A DNA stretch of 64,000 nucleotides from Chromatiales bacterium (GTDB lineage: Bacteria; Pseudomonadota; Gammaproteobacteria; UBA6429; Thiohalophilaceae): contig JALTJZ010000050.1 of the NCBI GenBank assembly GCA_027076325.1, positions 62,001 to 126,000 of the forward strand, in the 5' to 3' direction. The stretch's first letter is position 1; each line of letters starts with the position of its first letter. Shown piece by piece: positions 63,110 to 64,000 of the stretch. The notes beneath the pieces are model-generated. The model saw only the letters and a program-made list of their open reading frames with translations, ran no database searches and was not told the DNA's origin. The translations under genes were made by a program, and so were the position numbers.

Positions 63110-63385
63110 ATGCCCTTTAGTGCTATTAATAATTACTATGAACAGCTTGTTTTCAGGCATATTAAGGAAACAGTACCCGACCCGTTAGATGATAATTTTA
63201 TGGATGATGTTGCCTGTGTTGCACTTAACCATCTGCCAGCAAAATATGTTCGTCATGAAGTCGATATGGCCTTTTATATGACAAGTGAAGAGCGTAACAA
63301 GATTGAAAGCCGTGTAACCATTGCTGTAAAAAATGCCATCGACTATGTTAACCAACACCGTACAGATCACCCTGGTCAGACTTAA
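63110..63385 (+). CDS. ComFB-domain protein
   Basis: A 91-aa protein with the late-competence ComFB domain: NYYEQLVFRHI, DDVACVALNHLPAKYVRHEVDMAFY and a helical C terminus. In cyanobacteria ComFB-type proteins bind cyclic di-GMP (CdgR), so this is a second candidate c-di-GMP receptor in the window beside the PilZ protein at 10.3 kb. It lies 57 nt after the HEACH gene and 32 nt before apaG on the same strand. The Bacillus comF operon context is absent. Confidence 0.85.
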   Translation: MPFSAINNYYEQLVFRHIKETVPDPLDDNFMDDVACVALNHLPAKYVRHEVDMAFYMTSEERNKIESRVTIAVKNAIDYVNQHRTDHPGQT

Positions 63386-63417
63386 CGGATACACAGTAGT
63401 TAAAAAACGAGAGAAAA

Positions 63418-63804
63418 ATGCCAATTGATAATGAAATATACAATACCCAGGTTGAAGTTGAAACAAAGTATGTCGAGGAACAATCTGACCCAAGCGTAAA
63501 TCGCTATGTTTTTTCCTACACCATTACCATCCGCAATGAAGGGCAACTCGCTGCAAAATTGCTTACCCGCCATTGGGTTATTACCGATGCCGAAGGTAAA
63601 GTACAGGAAGTACAGGGCGATGGTGTTGTTGGGGAACAACCCCACCTTAAACCCGGTGATGGTTTCCGTTATACCAGCGGTGCTATTTTAGAAACCCCCG
63701 TTGGCAGTATGCAGGGCACTTATCAGATGATAGCTGATGATGGCGTTGAATTTATTGCTGATATTCTTCCCTTTACCTTGTCGATGCCAAATACAATTCA
63801 CTAA
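63418..63804 (+). CDS. apaG: ApaG protein
   Basis: A 128-aa protein with the ApaG (DUF525) immunoglobulin-like fold. Hallmarks are VEVETKYVEEQSDP, YTITIRNEGQLAAKLLTRHW, GDGVVGEQPHLKPG with the GxGxxG-like loop, and YTSGAILETPVGSMQGTYQM. In E. coli apaG sits with apaH after ksgA; apaH is not seen here before the window ends. Its function is not settled. GAGAG lies about 6 nt before the ATG. Confidence 0.95.
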   Translation: MPIDNEIYNTQVEVETKYVEEQSDPSVNRYVFSYTITIRNEGQLAAKLLTRHWVITDAEGKVQEVQGDGVVGEQPHLKPGDGFRYTSGAILETPVGSMQGTYQMIADDGVEFIADILPFTLSMPNTIH

Positions 63805-63865
63805 TAAAGCATATTATTTAATTCAATTAAGCCTTATATTTTCGCAATTAGACAGAAATGTATCA

Positions 63866-63895
63866 TTGATACTCAAATTCTTTTCTGCTTATAAT
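63866..63895 (+). promoter_or_regulatory. Sigma-70 promoter of the last gene
   Basis: TTGATA (63866-63871) and a perfect TATAAT (63890-63895) are 18 bp apart. Transcription should start near 63902, about 44 nt before the ATG at 63946. It is the best sigma-70 match noticed in the window. Confidence 0.75.
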
Positions 63896-63945
63896 AAAAT
63901 CAGATATCCCCCTTTATTATTTACCAACAGAAAAGGATGCACCCC

Positions 63946-64000
63946 ATGCACACTCACCTTAAATACCTTATAAGTACTTTGCTCTTGTTGGCATTACCCT
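63946..64000 (+). CDS. Start of an exported protein (partial)
   Basis: ATG 63946-63948 has AAGGA about 8-9 nt upstream and a strong promoter before it. The 18 visible residues (MHTHLKYLISTLLLLALP) are a basic-then-hydrophobic signal peptide. The rest lies beyond the window, so the product is unknown. Confidence 0.65.
   Translation, partial: MHTHLKYLISTLLLLALP

Overview
The window is about 64 kb of a low-GC gammaproteobacterial chromosome. The gene blocks are gammaproteobacterial: pstSCAB-phoU, prs/tRNA-Gln/ispE/lolB, gatCAB divergent from mreBCD, mrdAB-mltB-rlpA-dacA-dat-ybeD-lipB, and lptD-surA-pdxA-rsmA-apaG with amgK-murU. The species cannot be named from the sequence. An environmental relative of the Thiotrichales/Methylococcales type is only an impression. 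There is no prophage, CRISPR array or transposase.

Layout. 1-1.5 kb: the start of a DUF523/TudS-like gene, a Nudix hydrolase, and a gap with a candidate sigma-54-driven small RNA. 1.5-10.3 kb: the phosphate regulon phoBR, pstS, pstCAB, phoU, with three visible Pho boxes; phoB and pstC look leaderless. 10.3-18.7 kb: a PilZ protein, a GATase1 protein, a three-gene operon of small exported proteins (including a 51-aa lipoprotein), tmcA, and an ArnT/GtrB/GtrA-type envelope glycosylation set. 19.2-27.5 kb (minus strand): tRNA-Met, ychF, pth, rplY, prs, tRNA-Gln, ispE, lolB and a TPR lipoprotein. 27.6-34.8 kb: hemA-prfA, then on the other strand an HDOD protein, moeB-like, prmC and hslO. 34.8-38.3 kb: gatCAB. 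38.5-49.9 kb: the rod-shape and septum/peptidoglycan block mreB to lipB plus a DUF218 protein. 50-54.2 kb (minus): a Csd6-like YkuD protein, a TPR protein sharing its C-terminal domain, and the cell-wall recycling pair murU-amgK. 54.3-64 kb: DUF1624 acyltransferase, lptD, surA, pdxA, rsmA, a CheW-TM-LysM protein, a small HEACH protein, ComFB, apaG and the start of an exported protein.

The genes form two main themes: phosphate sensing and uptake, and building, recycling and shaping the cell envelope (MreBCD/PBP2/RodA, MltB, RlpA, DacA, AmgK/MurU, LptD/SurA/LolB). Housekeeping translation genes (ychF, pth, rplY, prfA, prmC, gatCAB, rsmA, tmcA, two tRNAs) lie between them.

The most unusual items are: (1) a predicted CheW-like / transmembrane / LysM fusion at 60.7 kb; (2) a 558-bp element with about 33-bp inverted termini carrying a GxxExxY/PDDEXK-like gene at 20.7 kb, and a gene-less 138-bp relative with perfect 29-bp termini between gatA and gatB; (3) a minus-strand -24/-12 promoter, an upstream 20-bp palindrome and a strong terminator that together predict a ~71-nt RNA with an anti-Shine-Dalgarno stretch; (4) Pho boxes placed 23-24 nt before the phoB and pstC start codons with no ribosome binding site; (5) mreC with GTT where its start codon should be.
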